Origin: Pseudomonas nabeulensis
GTDB lineage: Bacteria > Pseudomonadota > Gammaproteobacteria > Pseudomonadales > Pseudomonadaceae
DNA: 64,000 nucleotides
Reading direction: 5' to 3'
Assembly (NCBI RefSeq): GCF_004682045.1
Contig: NZ_QUZT01000021.1
Coordinates: 1-64,000 of the forward strand
Positions 39,744 to 48,016 of the stretch are shown here, piece after piece; within the stretch, counting starts at the first letter, position 1, and every line of letters begins with the position of its first letter. A program made the translations under genes and the position numbers. The notes beneath the pieces are model-generated. The model saw nothing but the letters and a program-made list of their open reading frames with translations, ran no database searches and was not told the origin of the DNA.

Positions 39744-40223
39744 ATGACCATCGAGATTCGCCCCGCCGTGCCCAGCGATGCTGCGCAGATCCTGACCTTC
39801 ATCACCGAACTGGCCGAATACGAAAAGGCCCGGCATGAAGTGATCGCCAGTGTGGTGGACATCGAGCGCAGCCTGTTCAGCGAAGGCGCCACCGCCCACG
39901 GCCTGATCTGTTTGCGCGATGGCTTGCCGATTGGTTTTGCGGTGTTCTTTTTCAGTTATTCCACCTGGCTTGGCAGCAACTGCCTGTACCTCGAAGACCT
40001 GTACATCAACCCGGAACAACGCGGCGGCGGAGCGGGCAAGAAGTTGCTGCGTCACCTGGCCAAGATCGCCTTTGATAACGGCTGCGGGCGTTTCGAGTGG
40101 AGCGTGCTGGATTGGAACGAGCCGGCGATTGCCTTCTACAAATCCATCGGTGCCCAGCCGCAGGAAGAGTGGGTGCGTTACCGCATGGAAGGGGATGCAT
40201 TGCGAGATTTTGCGTTGGGTTGA
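39744..40223 (+). CDS. GNAT-family N-acetyltransferase
   Basis: 159 residues with the acetyl-CoA site YLEDLYINPEQRGGGAGKKLL (motif A, about 82-103) and DWNEPAIAFYKSIGA (motif B). It resembles the diamine/spermidine-type acetyltransferases of bacteria, although the substrate cannot be read. It is transcribed alone from the region upstream of the small secreted-protein gene. Confidence 0.88.
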   Translation: MTIEIRPAVPSDAAQILTFITELAEYEKARHEVIASVVDIERSLFSEGATAHGLICLRDGLPIGFAVFFFSYSTWLGSNCLYLEDLYINPEQRGGGAGKKLLRHLAKIAFDNGCGRFEWSVLDWNEPAIAFYKSIGAQPQEEWVRYRMEGDALRDFALG

Positions 40224-40238
40224 ATAACACTGAAATTC

Positions 40239-40333
40239 AAATGTGGGAGGGGGCTTGCCCCCGATGGCGGTGGATCAGTCAGCTTATCTGTAGCTGACCC
40301 ACCGCTATCGGGGGCAAGCCCCCTCCCACATTG
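40239..40333. repeat. REP doublet (REPIN)
   Basis: Standard inverted REP pair after the acetyltransferase gene, immediately upstream of the control region of the SDR-araFGH operon. Confidence 0.9.
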
Positions 40334-40342
40334 TTTATGTGT

Positions 40343-40383
40343 ATATCTCAATATGTGGGACTCAAATTTATATATTGAGATAT
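40343..40383 (+). promoter_or_regulatory. Perfect 12-bp inverted repeat, candidate operator of the arabinose operon
   Basis: ATATCTCAATAT (40343-40354) and ATATTGAGATAT (40372-40383) are exact reverse complements 17 bp apart, 65 bp before the SDR start. The IclR regulator encoded at the other end of the operon is the obvious candidate binder. Confidence 0.65.
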
Positions 40384-40448
40384 TTCAAACGATGGGTTTA
40401 TAGTCGCCTGCATCAGCACTCACTACCAAAAATAAAACAGGTGAAGCG

Positions 40449-41270
40449 ATGCAGGCACAACCGTTGTCACTCCCCGCCGTGCCCGAGCCCACCTATGGCG
40501 AGCGGCTCAAGGGCAAAGTGGTGATCATCACCGGTGCCGCCCAAGGCATTGGCGAGGCAATCGTCGCGTGTTTCCAGGCCCAGCAGGCGCGCCTGGTCAT
40601 CGCGGATATCCAGGGTGACAAGGTCGAGAACGTCGCCGCCCATTGGCGTGAACGTGGTGCCGAGATCTACGCACAACCGGTCGATATCACTTCAAAGGAT
40701 CAATGGCAGTCACTGGTCAACCTGACCCTCGAGCGCTTCGGCCGTGTGGATGTGCTGGTCAATTGCGCCGGGGTCAACGTCTTCCGTGATCCGCTGCAAA
40801 TGACCGACGAAGACTGGCGCCGCTGCTTCGCCATCGACCTCGACGGCGCCTGGTTCGGCTGCCGTGCGGTGCTCCCGCCTATGATTGAGCAGGGCATCGG
40901 CAACATCATCAATATCGCGTCTACCCATTCCAGCCACATCATTCCCGGCTGCTTCCCCTATCCCGTGGCCAAGCATGGCTTGCTCGGCCTGACCCGTGCG
41001 CTGGGCATCGAATACGCGCCCAAGGGCATTCGCGTCAATGCCATCGCACCGGGTTATATCGAGACCCAACTTAACGTCGATTACTGGAACGGTTTCCCCG
41101 ACCCCCACGCCGAGCGCCAGCGTGCGTTCGACCTGCACCCGCCCAAGCGTATCGGCCAGCCGGTGGAGGTGGCGATGACCGCGCTGTTCCTGGCCACCGA
41201 CGAGGCGCCCTTTATCAATGCAACCTGCCTGATGATCGATGGCGGGCGTTCTGTGATGTACCACGACTAG
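40449..41270 (+). CDS. Short-chain dehydrogenase, probable sugar dehydrogenase
   Basis: 273-residue SDR: cofactor motif TGAAQGIG, NCAG, catalytic Ser in NIASTHS and YPVAKHG with Tyr and Lys, then the C-terminal MIDGGRSVMYHD. A 17-residue extension precedes the core. It is the first gene of an operon with the arabinose ABC transporter araFGH, so oxidation of L-arabinose or a related sugar (D-galactose, D-fucose) at C1 is the likely role, as in oxidative pentose pathways of pseudomonads. Substrate is inferred. Confidence 0.85.
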   Translation: MQAQPLSLPAVPEPTYGERLKGKVVIITGAAQGIGEAIVACFQAQQARLVIADIQGDKVENVAAHWRERGAEIYAQPVDITSKDQWQSLVNLTLERFGRVDVLVNCAGVNVFRDPLQMTDEDWRRCFAIDLDGAWFGCRAVLPPMIEQGIGNIINIASTHSSHIIPGCFPYPVAKHGLLGLTRALGIEYAPKGIRVNAIAPGYIETQLNVDYWNGFPDPHAERQRAFDLHPPKRIGQPVEVAMTALFLATDEAPFINATCLMIDGGRSVMYHD

Positions 41271-41300
41271 ATCTTTTCCAATAACAAGAAGAGGTGGTTC

Positions 41301-42281
41301 ATGTTCAAGAAGACACTCGGCACCCTGGCGCTCGCCCTGGCTTTCAGCGGCGTTGTCTCGGCGGAAGAAGTGAAGATCGGATTTTTGGTCAAGCAGGCCG
41401 AAGAACCCTGGTTCCAGACTGAATGGGCGTTTGCCGAGAAAGCCGGCAAGGAGCACGGGTTCACCGTGATCAAGATCGCCGTACCCGACGGCGAAAAAAC
41501 CCTCTCGGCCATCGACAGCCTGGCCGCCAACGGTGCCAAGGGCTTTGTGATCTGCCCGCCGGACGTCTCGCTCGGCCCGGCCATTGTGGCGAAAGCCAAG
41601 GCCAATGGTTTGAAAGTGATGGCCGTGGATGACCGTTTTGTCGATGCCAAAGGCAACTTCATGGAAGACGTACCTTACCTGGGCATGGCCGCCTTCGAAG
41701 TCGGCCAGAAGCAAGGCGCCGCCATGGCCGCCGAAGCGAAAAAACGCGGCTGGGACTGGAAAGACACCTACGCCGTGATCAACACCTACAACGAACTCGA
41801 CACCGGTAAAAAACGCACCGATGGCTCGATCAAATCCCTGGAAGATGCGGGGATTCCCAAAGACCACATTCTCACCGCGGCGCTCAAGACCCTCGACGTG
41901 CCGGGCAGCATGGACGCCACCAACTCGGCCCTGGTGAAACTGCCCAGCGGCGCGAAAAACCTGATCATCGGCGGCATGAACGACAACACTGTCCTCGGCG
42001 GCGTGCGCGCCACTGAAAGTGCCGGCTTCAAGGCTGCCAACGTGATCGGTATCGGTATCAACGGCACTGACGCTATCGGCGAGTTGAAGAAAGCCGACAG
42101 CGGTTTCTTCGGCTCGATGCTGCCCAGCCCTCATATCGAAGGCTACAACACCGCGAAAATGGTGTTCGATTGGGTTACCAAAGGCACTGAACCACCGAAA
42201 TACACCGCGATGGACGAAGTGACCCTGATCACCCGTGCCAATTTCCAGGAAGAACTGACCAAAATCGGTCTTTGGAAATGA
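41301..42281 (+). CDS. araF: L-arabinose-binding periplasmic protein
   Basis: 326 residues with signal peptide (MFKKTLGTLALALAFSGVVSA). The mature protein closely follows E. coli AraF: KIGFLVKQAEEPWFQTEWAFAEKAG, KIAVPDGEKTLSAIDSLAANGAKGFVIC, GMNDNTVLGGVRATE and IGIGINGTDA. GAAGAGG precedes the ATG. It delivers sugar to AraGH. Its stop overlaps the araG start by 4 bp. Confidence 0.94.
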   Translation: MFKKTLGTLALALAFSGVVSAEEVKIGFLVKQAEEPWFQTEWAFAEKAGKEHGFTVIKIAVPDGEKTLSAIDSLAANGAKGFVICPPDVSLGPAIVAKAKANGLKVMAVDDRFVDAKGNFMEDVPYLGMAAFEVGQKQGAAMAAEAKKRGWDWKDTYAVINTYNELDTGKKRTDGSIKSLEDAGIPKDHILTAALKTLDVPGSMDATNSALVKLPSGAKNLIIGGMNDNTVLGGVRATESAGFKAANVIGIGINGTDAIGELKKADSGFFGSMLPSPHIEGYNTAKMVFDWVTKGTEPPKYTAMDEVTLITRANFQEELTKIGLWK

Positions 42282-43777
42282 CCGGCGCGGCCTTGCGCTT
42301 CAACAGCATCGGCAAGGAATTTCCCGGGGTGAAAGCCCTGGCGCAGATCAGCTTTGAAGCGCGGCCGCATCAGGTGCATGCGCTGATGGGCGAGAACGGC
42401 GCGGGCAAGTCCACGCTGTTGAAGATCCTCGGCGGTGCCTACATGCCCAGCAGCGGCTCGCTGCAGATCGGCGAACAGACCATGGCCTTCAAGAACGCCG
42501 CCGACAGCATTGCCAGCGGCGTGGCGGTGATTCACCAGGAACTGCACCTGGTGCCGGAAATGAGCGTCGCCGAGAACTTGTTTCTCGGGCATTTGCCAAC
42601 GCGCTTTGGCGTGGTCAATCGCAGCCAATTGCGCAAGCAGGCACTGGCCTGCCTCAAGGGCCTGGCGGATGAAATTGATCCGGACGAGAAGCTCGGTCGC
42701 TTGTCGTTGGGCCAGCGCCAACTGGTGGAAATCGCCAAGGCGTTGTCCCGTGGCGCTCATGTGATTGCGTTCGATGAACCTACCAGCAGCCTGTCGGCGC
42801 GGGAGATCGACCGCTTGATGGCGATCATCACGCGCCTGCGGGACGAGGGCAAAGTGGTGCTCTACGTGTCGCACCGCATGGAAGAGGTGTTCCGCATCTG
42901 TAATGCCGTCACGGTGTTCAAGGACGGTCGCTACGTGCGCACGTTCGATGACATGCATGCGCTGACCCACGACCAATTGGTGACCTGCATGGTCGGTCGC
43001 GATATCCAGGATATCTATGACTATCGCCCGCGCGAGCAAGGCGAGGTGGCATTGAAAGTGGATGGGTTGCTCGGCCCCGGGTTGCGTGAGCCGGTCAGTT
43101 TCCAGGTGCATAAAGGCGAAATCCTCGGCCTGTTCGGCTTAGTGGGTGCGGGGCGTACCGAACTGTTCCGGCTGCTGAGCGGCGTGGCCCGCAGCACCGC
43201 CGGCAGCCTGGAACTGTGCGGGCAAGACCTGCCCTTGCAGTCACCCCGCGACGCCATTGCCGCCGGCGTGTTGCTGTGCCCGGAAGACCGCAAGAAGGAG
43301 GGCATCATCCCGCTCTCCAGCGTCGCCGAGAACATCAACATCAGTGCGCGGGGCGCGCATTCCGCGTTCGGCTGGTTGCTGCGCGAGGGCTGGGAAAAGC
43401 GCAACGCCGACCAACAGATCAAGGCGATGAGGGTCAAGACGCCCAACGCCGAACAGAAAATCATGTACCTGTCCGGCGGCAATCAGCAGAAGGCCATTCT
43501 CGGTCGCTGGCTGTCGATGCCGATGAAAGTCTTGCTGCTGGATGAGCCGACGCGGGGCATCGATATCGGCGCCAAGTCGGAGATCTACCAGATCATCCAT
43601 AACCTGGCTGCCAGCGGTATTGCGGTGATCGTGGTGTCCAGCGACCTGATGGAAGTGATGGGCATCAGCGACCGCATCCTGGTGATGAGCGAAGGCGCCC
43701 TGACCGGCGAACTCAGCCGCGACCAGGCCGACGAAGCACGGCTGTTGCAACTGGCTCTCCCGCGCTCGCGGGCTTGA
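42278..43777 (+). CDS. araG: L-arabinose ABC transporter ATPase
   Basis: 499 residues with two ABC domains, typical of monosaccharide importers. First domain: Walker A GENGAGKST, signature LSLGQRQ, Walker B VIAFDEPTS. Second domain has degenerate Walker A GLVGAGRTE, signature LSGGNQQK and Walker B LLLDEPTRG. The ATG at 42278 overlaps the araF stop. An ATG six bases upstream is less likely. Confidence 0.94.
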   Translation: MTGAALRFNSIGKEFPGVKALAQISFEARPHQVHALMGENGAGKSTLLKILGGAYMPSSGSLQIGEQTMAFKNAADSIASGVAVIHQELHLVPEMSVAENLFLGHLPTRFGVVNRSQLRKQALACLKGLADEIDPDEKLGRLSLGQRQLVEIAKALSRGAHVIAFDEPTSSLSAREIDRLMAIITRLRDEGKVVLYVSHRMEEVFRICNAVTVFKDGRYVRTFDDMHALTHDQLVTCMVGRDIQDIYDYRPREQGEVALKVDGLLGPGLREPVSFQVHKGEILGLFGLVGAGRTELFRLLSGVARSTAGSLELCGQDLPLQSPRDAIAAGVLLCPEDRKKEGIIPLSSVAENINISARGAHSAFGWLLREGWEKRNADQQIKAMRVKTPNAEQKIMYLSGGNQQKAILGRWLSMPMKVLLLDEPTRGIDIGAKSEIYQIIHNLAASGIAVIVVSSDLMEVMGISDRILVMSEGALTGELSRDQADEARLLQLALPRSRA

Positions 43778-43794
43778 AGAATGCGAGGTGAATG

Positions 43795-44760
43795 ATGTCC
43801 GAGGTAAAGACTGCAAAGGGCTTCTGGCCGGGTTTCAACCAGCGCAAGTTTCTCGATGACTGGGTGATGCTGCTCGCGGCGTTGAGCATTTTTGTGCTCA
43901 GTGCATTGTTTATCGATAACTTCCTGTCGCCGCTGAACATGCGTGGCCTGGGCCTGGCGATTTCCACGGTGGGCATCGCCGCCTGCACCATGTTGTTCTG
44001 CCTGGCGTCGGGGCATTTCGATTTGTCGGTGGGCTCGGTGATCGCCTGCGCCGGTGTGGTGGCGGGCATCGTGATTCGTGACACCGACAGCGTAGTGCTC
44101 GGCGTATCGGCGGCATTGGCCATGGGCTTGGTGGTGGGGCTGATCAACGGCATCGTCATTGCCAAGCTGCGGATCAATGCGTTGATCACCACGTTGGCGA
44201 CCATGCAGATTGTGCGTGGCCTGGCCTACATCTTCTCCAACGGCAAGGCGGTGGGGGTGATGGACGAAGGCTTCTTCGTGTTCGGCAACGGCCAGCTAAT
44301 GGGCGTGCCGGTGCCGATCATCATCACCGTGTTGTGCTTTGTGTTTTTTGGCTGGTTGTTGAACTACACCACCTACGGGCGCAACACCATGGCCATCGGC
44401 GGCAACCAGGAAGCCGCATTGCTGGCCGGGGTGAATGTTGATCGCACCAAGATCATCATCTTTGCCGTGCACGGTCTGGTGGGCGCGTTGGCCGGGGTGA
44501 TCCTCGCGTCGCGGATGACCTCGGGCCAGCCGATGATCGGCCAGGGGTTCGAGCTGACGGTGATCTCCGCGTGCGTGTTGGGCGGGGTGTCGTTGAGCGG
44601 CGGGATTGGCATGATCCGGCATGTGATTGCCGGGGTGTTGATCCTGGCGATCATTGAGAATGCGATGAACCTGAAGAATATCGATACCTTCTACCAGTAC
44701 GTGATCCGGGGCTCGATCCTATTGCTGGCGGTGATCATCGACCGCCTGAAACAACGCTGA
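43795..44760 (+). CDS. araH: L-arabinose ABC transporter permease
   Basis: 321-residue inner-membrane permease with about nine or ten helices. The family signature GRNTMAIGGNQEAALLAGVNV and GLVGALAGVILASRM are present, as is the LASGHFDLSVGSVIA helix. Two ATGs are adjacent (43792 and 43795); the second is placed better behind GAGGTG. Ends the transporter operon; a REP pair follows. Confidence 0.92.
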   Translation: MSEVKTAKGFWPGFNQRKFLDDWVMLLAALSIFVLSALFIDNFLSPLNMRGLGLAISTVGIAACTMLFCLASGHFDLSVGSVIACAGVVAGIVIRDTDSVVLGVSAALAMGLVVGLINGIVIAKLRINALITTLATMQIVRGLAYIFSNGKAVGVMDEGFFVFGNGQLMGVPVPIIITVLCFVFFGWLLNYTTYGRNTMAIGGNQEAALLAGVNVDRTKIIIFAVHGLVGALAGVILASRMTSGQPMIGQGFELTVISACVLGGVSLSGGIGMIRHVIAGVLILAIIENAMNLKNIDTFYQYVIRGSILLLAVIIDRLKQR

Positions 44761-44782
44761 AATCCTTGGTGTACGAGGTTCA

Positions 44783-44875
44783 AATGTGGGAGGGGGCTTG
44801 CCCCCGATAGCAGTCTGTCAGATACACATGTGCAAGCTGACACACCGCTATCGGGGGCAAGCCCCCTCCCACATT
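44783..44875. repeat. REP doublet (REPIN)
   Basis: Standard inverted REP pair between araH and the co-directional IclR gene. Confidence 0.9.
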
Positions 44876-44947
44876 GGATCTCCACTGTATTGAAATCCGG
44901 GTTTTGCCATCCATAATGCCCACGCTTTCATACTGAATAGGCCCGAT

Positions 44948-45751
44948 ATGCAGGAAAACGCCCCCACCCCCACCAAAGACACCGCCCCCACCGGCACCCA
45001 AACCCTGCTGCGTGGCCTGGGCGTGGTGCAAGCGGTGGCGGCCGGTGCGCGCGACTTGAAAGAGATCGCCAAACGCATCGGCACCACCCGCAGCACCACC
45101 CACCGCCTGGCCAGTTGCCTGGTGGACGAGCGTTATCTGCGCGTGGTGCCGCAAGTCGGTTACCTGCTGGGACCGAAGCTGATTGAGCTGGGTTTCCAGG
45201 CACGTGAAGAGTTGCCACTGGTAACCCTGGCCGTGCCCTATCTGGATGAGCTGTCGGCACTGACCGGCGACACCATCCACCTGGCCATCCGCGAATACGA
45301 CGACGTGTTGTACCTGCACAAGAACCCTGGCCGCAACGGCCCGGAAATGCGCTCACGGGTCGGCCACCGCATGCCGCTGGCGCGCACCGGGATCGGCAAG
45401 GCGTTGCTGTTGGATGACACCGTGCAGGAATGGCAGCGCTTGTACGACGTGAGCCAGCCGGTCGCCGGCAAAAGCCAGCAGTGGCCGCAGCACCCGGAGC
45501 AGTCCTGGGCGCAGTTCGAGCAGCGCATGCACGAGTACGTGGTGGGGGGCTTTGCGTTCGATCTGGAAGACAACGAACCGTCGATCCGTTGCGTGGCGGC
45601 ACCGGTGCGCGATGCCAGCCGGCGAATCGTCGCCGGCATCAGCATCGCCAGTACCGTGCCCTACATGCCGCTGGAAAAAATGGCCGAGCTGATCCCTGTG
45701 ATCAAACAGGTCGCAGCGCGGCTGTCAGCAGAGTTGGGCGCGAAGGCCTGA
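44948..45751 (+). CDS. IclR-family regulator of the arabinose cluster
   Basis: 267 residues: N-terminal winged helix (DLKEIAKRIGTTRSTTHRLASCLVDERYL, about 38-68) and the C-terminal IclR effector domain (GRNGPEMRSRVGHRMPLARTGIGKALL; GISIASTVPYMP). It lies just behind araFGH and probably controls it, with the 12-bp inverted repeat at 40343-40383 as candidate site. No araC-type arabinose regulator is present in this cluster. Confidence 0.88.
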   Translation: MQENAPTPTKDTAPTGTQTLLRGLGVVQAVAAGARDLKEIAKRIGTTRSTTHRLASCLVDERYLRVVPQVGYLLGPKLIELGFQAREELPLVTLAVPYLDELSALTGDTIHLAIREYDDVLYLHKNPGRNGPEMRSRVGHRMPLARTGIGKALLLDDTVQEWQRLYDVSQPVAGKSQQWPQHPEQSWAQFEQRMHEYVVGGFAFDLEDNEPSIRCVAAPVRDASRRIVAGISIASTVPYMPLEKMAELIPVIKQVAARLSAELGAKA

Positions 45752-45754
45752 TGA

Positions 45755-45806
45755 TCGTTCCCACGCTCTGCGTGGGAACGCAGCCCCGGACGCTCCGCGT
45801 CCATCG
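45755..45806. repeat. Second intergenic repeat family
   Basis: CGTTCCCACGCTCTGCGTGGGAACG is a hairpin-forming palindrome followed by a second GGACGCTCCGCGTCC stem. This differs from the REP sequence used elsewhere in the window. It separates convergent IclR and alcohol dehydrogenase genes and may act as a terminator. Confidence 0.8.
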
Positions 45807-45809
45807 CCG

Positions 45810-46862
45810 TCAGACTTTCAAAGTCGCCATGTCGATGACAAAACGGTACTTCACATCACCGGCAATCATGCGGCTGTAGGCTTCGTTGATGTTGCGGATA
45901 TCGAGCATCTCGATGTCGCAGCTGATGCCGTGTTCCGCGCAGAAATCCAGGACTTCCTGGGTTTCGGCAATGCCACCGATCAGGGAGCCGGCCAGTACCT
46001 TGCGGCCCATGATCAGCTTGGCGGCGTTCACCGGTGGGTCCACCGGCTCGATCAGGCCGACCAGGATGTGCACGCCGTCAAAGCGCAGTACGTCGAGGTA
46101 GGGGTTCAGATCGTGCTGCACCGGGATGGTGTCCAGCAGGAAGTCGAAGTGCCCGGCAGCGGCTTTCATCTGCTCGGCGTCGGTGGACACGATCACATGG
46201 TCGGCGCCCTGGCGACGGCCTTCTTCGGCCTTGCTCGCGGAACGAGTGAACAGGGTCACTTCGGCGCCAATCGCCTTGGCCAGCTTGATACCCATGTGGC
46301 CCAGGCCACCCATGCCCAATACGCCGACTTTGTCGCCAGCCTTGATGCCGTAGTGCTTGATCGGCGAGTACATGGTCACGCCGGCACACAGGATCGGCGC
46401 AGCGCTGGCCAGGTCGAGCTTGGCCGGGATCTTCACCACGAAATGCTCGCTGACCACGATGCTGTCGGAGTAGCCGCCCATGGTGTTGGTGCCGTCGACA
46501 CGGTCCGGGGTGGCGTAGGTCATGGTCGGGCCTTCGAGGCAATATTGCTCCAGGTCCGATTTGCACGCTTCGCAGTGACGGCACGAGTCGACCATGCAGC
46601 CCACGCCCACCAGGTCGCCAACTTTATGCGCGGTGACGTTGGCGCCGACGGCGGTGACCTTGCCGACGATCTCGTGGCCCGGCATCAGCGGGTACACGGC
46701 GATGCCCCATTCGTTGCGCGCCTGGTGGATGTCGGAGTGGCACACGCCGCAGTAGAGGATCTCGATGGCCACGTCATCCACACGCGGGCTGCGGCGTTGG
46801 AACGACATAGGGGCGAGGGGAGTGGTGGCCGACTGGGCGGCATAACCGATGGCGGTGTACAT
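45810..46862 (-). CDS. Zinc-dependent NAD(P) alcohol dehydrogenase (YahK/AdhC type)
   Basis: 350-residue medium-chain dehydrogenase, probably reducing aldehydes with NADPH. Catalytic zinc ligands: Cys in YCGVCHSD, HE in MPGHEIVG and a later Cys. The structural zinc set is CMVDSCRHCEACKSDLEQYC. The Rossmann motif is VGVLGMGGLGHMGIKLA. The family is the cinnamyl-alcohol-dehydrogenase-like branch. Divergent from an AraC-type gene that likely controls it. Confidence 0.92.
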   Translation of the reverse strand: MYTAIGYAAQSATTPLAPMSFQRRSPRVDDVAIEILYCGVCHSDIHQARNEWGIAVYPLMPGHEIVGKVTAVGANVTAHKVGDLVGVGCMVDSCRHCEACKSDLEQYCLEGPTMTYATPDRVDGTNTMGGYSDSIVVSEHFVVKIPAKLDLASAAPILCAGVTMYSPIKHYGIKAGDKVGVLGMGGLGHMGIKLAKAIGAEVTLFTRSASKAEEGRRQGADHVIVSTDAEQMKAAAGHFDFLLDTIPVQHDLNPYLDVLRFDGVHILVGLIEPVDPPVNAAKLIMGRKVLAGSLIGGIAETQEVLDFCAEHGISCDIEMLDIRNINEAYSRMIAGDVKYRFVIDMATLKV

Positions 46863-47043
46863 GGCGGAACCTCGCTAAAGCAATCACAAGAGAGGCGGCG
46901 CATTCTCCGCGCCGAGCCCGTGGGCGGCCATGGCGATTGCTCCGAGTCTCATGCCTATTCGTCCGGCAGTGCCTCGAATTTGGATTTATGTGCCCTCAGA
47001 CCTGCGATGATGCTCCAATCCCTTTTTCGCGAAGTTTTTTGCC

Positions 47044-47937
47044 ATGTTGTTGACCCGCCATCTCGACGCCAACGCCACGCTGGTTGCCTTGATTGAGGGG
47101 CTTACGCCCTGCGACGGTTTTTCGCCCACTCACTTGCCGGGCGTGAAGGTCTTGCGCGCCAGTTGCGACGTGGCGCGCGGGCCGCAGATCTACGAGCCGA
47201 GCCTGATGTTCGTGGCCCAGGGCAGCAAGCTCGCCTACCTGGGCCCGCGTACGCTGGAGTACGGTGCCGGGCACTACCTGATCCAGGCGATGCCGGTGCC
47301 GTTCGAGTGCGAGACCTTTGCCATGGCGCCGGATGCGCCGCTCTACGGGGTGACCGTGGGCATCGACCGTGTAGTGTTGGGCGAGTTGGTCATGGCCATG
47401 GGCATTCAGGCCGGGCCGCCGCCGGCGGCGCAAACGCTGGAGTCGATGAGTTCGGTGGTGCTGGACGATGCCATGCGCGGCTGCGTCGAGCGACTGTTGC
47501 AGTGCCTGCACGATCCGCTGGAAAGCCGGATCATGGGCCCGGCGCGGGTGCGCGAATTACTCTTCACCGCACTGCGCGGGCCACAGGCGGATGTGTTGCG
47601 CGCGCTGGTGGAACAGCAAGGGCAGTTTTCGCGGATCGCCACGTCGTTGAATCACCTGCACGCACATTTTGACGAACCGCTGAATATCGAGACGTTGGCC
47701 GGGTACGCGCATATGAGTGCATCGACCTTTCATGAGCATTTCAAGCGCTGCACCTTGTTGTCGCCGGTGCAGTACCTCAAGCGCTTGCGCTTGCTCAAGG
47801 CCCAGCAGTTGCTGCTGGTGGAGGGCATGGGGGTAGCGCAGGCGGCGCATAGCGTGGGCTATCAGAGTACCTCGCAGTTCAGCCGTGAATACAAGCGCTA
47901 CTTCGAACGCAACCCCGGCGAAGAGCGGGCTGCCTAA
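47044..47937 (+). CDS. AraC-family regulator
   Basis: 297 residues: N-terminal AraC_N-type domain (ASCDVARGPQIYEPSLMFVAQGSKLAYLG), C-terminal double helix-turn-helix (LNIETLAGYAHMSASTFHEHFKRCTLLSPVQYLKRLRL; GVAQAAHSVGYQSTSQFSREYKRYF). It is divergent from the alcohol dehydrogenase gene with 181 bp between them; this pairing is common in Proteobacteria and suggests aldehyde-responsive control. Confidence 0.87.
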   Translation: MLLTRHLDANATLVALIEGLTPCDGFSPTHLPGVKVLRASCDVARGPQIYEPSLMFVAQGSKLAYLGPRTLEYGAGHYLIQAMPVPFECETFAMAPDAPLYGVTVGIDRVVLGELVMAMGIQAGPPPAAQTLESMSSVVLDDAMRGCVERLLQCLHDPLESRIMGPARVRELLFTALRGPQADVLRALVEQQGQFSRIATSLNHLHAHFDEPLNIETLAGYAHMSASTFHEHFKRCTLLSPVQYLKRLRLLKAQQLLLVEGMGVAQAAHSVGYQSTSQFSREYKRYFERNPGEERAA

Positions 47938-47982
47938 TCATCCCAGGCAAAACACAGATCAAAATGTGGGAGTGTTGGCCAT

Positions 47983-48011
47983 AAAAAAGGCTCCCATTTG
48001 GGAGCCTTTTT
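47983..48011. terminator. Bidirectional terminator between AraC gene and ETF-QO
   Basis: AAAAAAGGCTCCC and GGGAGCCTTTTT form a strong hairpin with T tracts on both strands. A truncated REP remnant (AAAATGTGGGAG) lies just to the left. Confidence 0.88.
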
Positions 48012-48016
48012 GAGGT

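Noticed and set aside
40710..42134. 474-codon frame antisense to SDR and araF
   Set aside because: Covers two conserved sense genes; shadow of their codon use.
47966..47976. REP element before the ETF-QO terminator
   Set aside because: Only AAAATGTGGGAG remains; too short to call a repeat unit.
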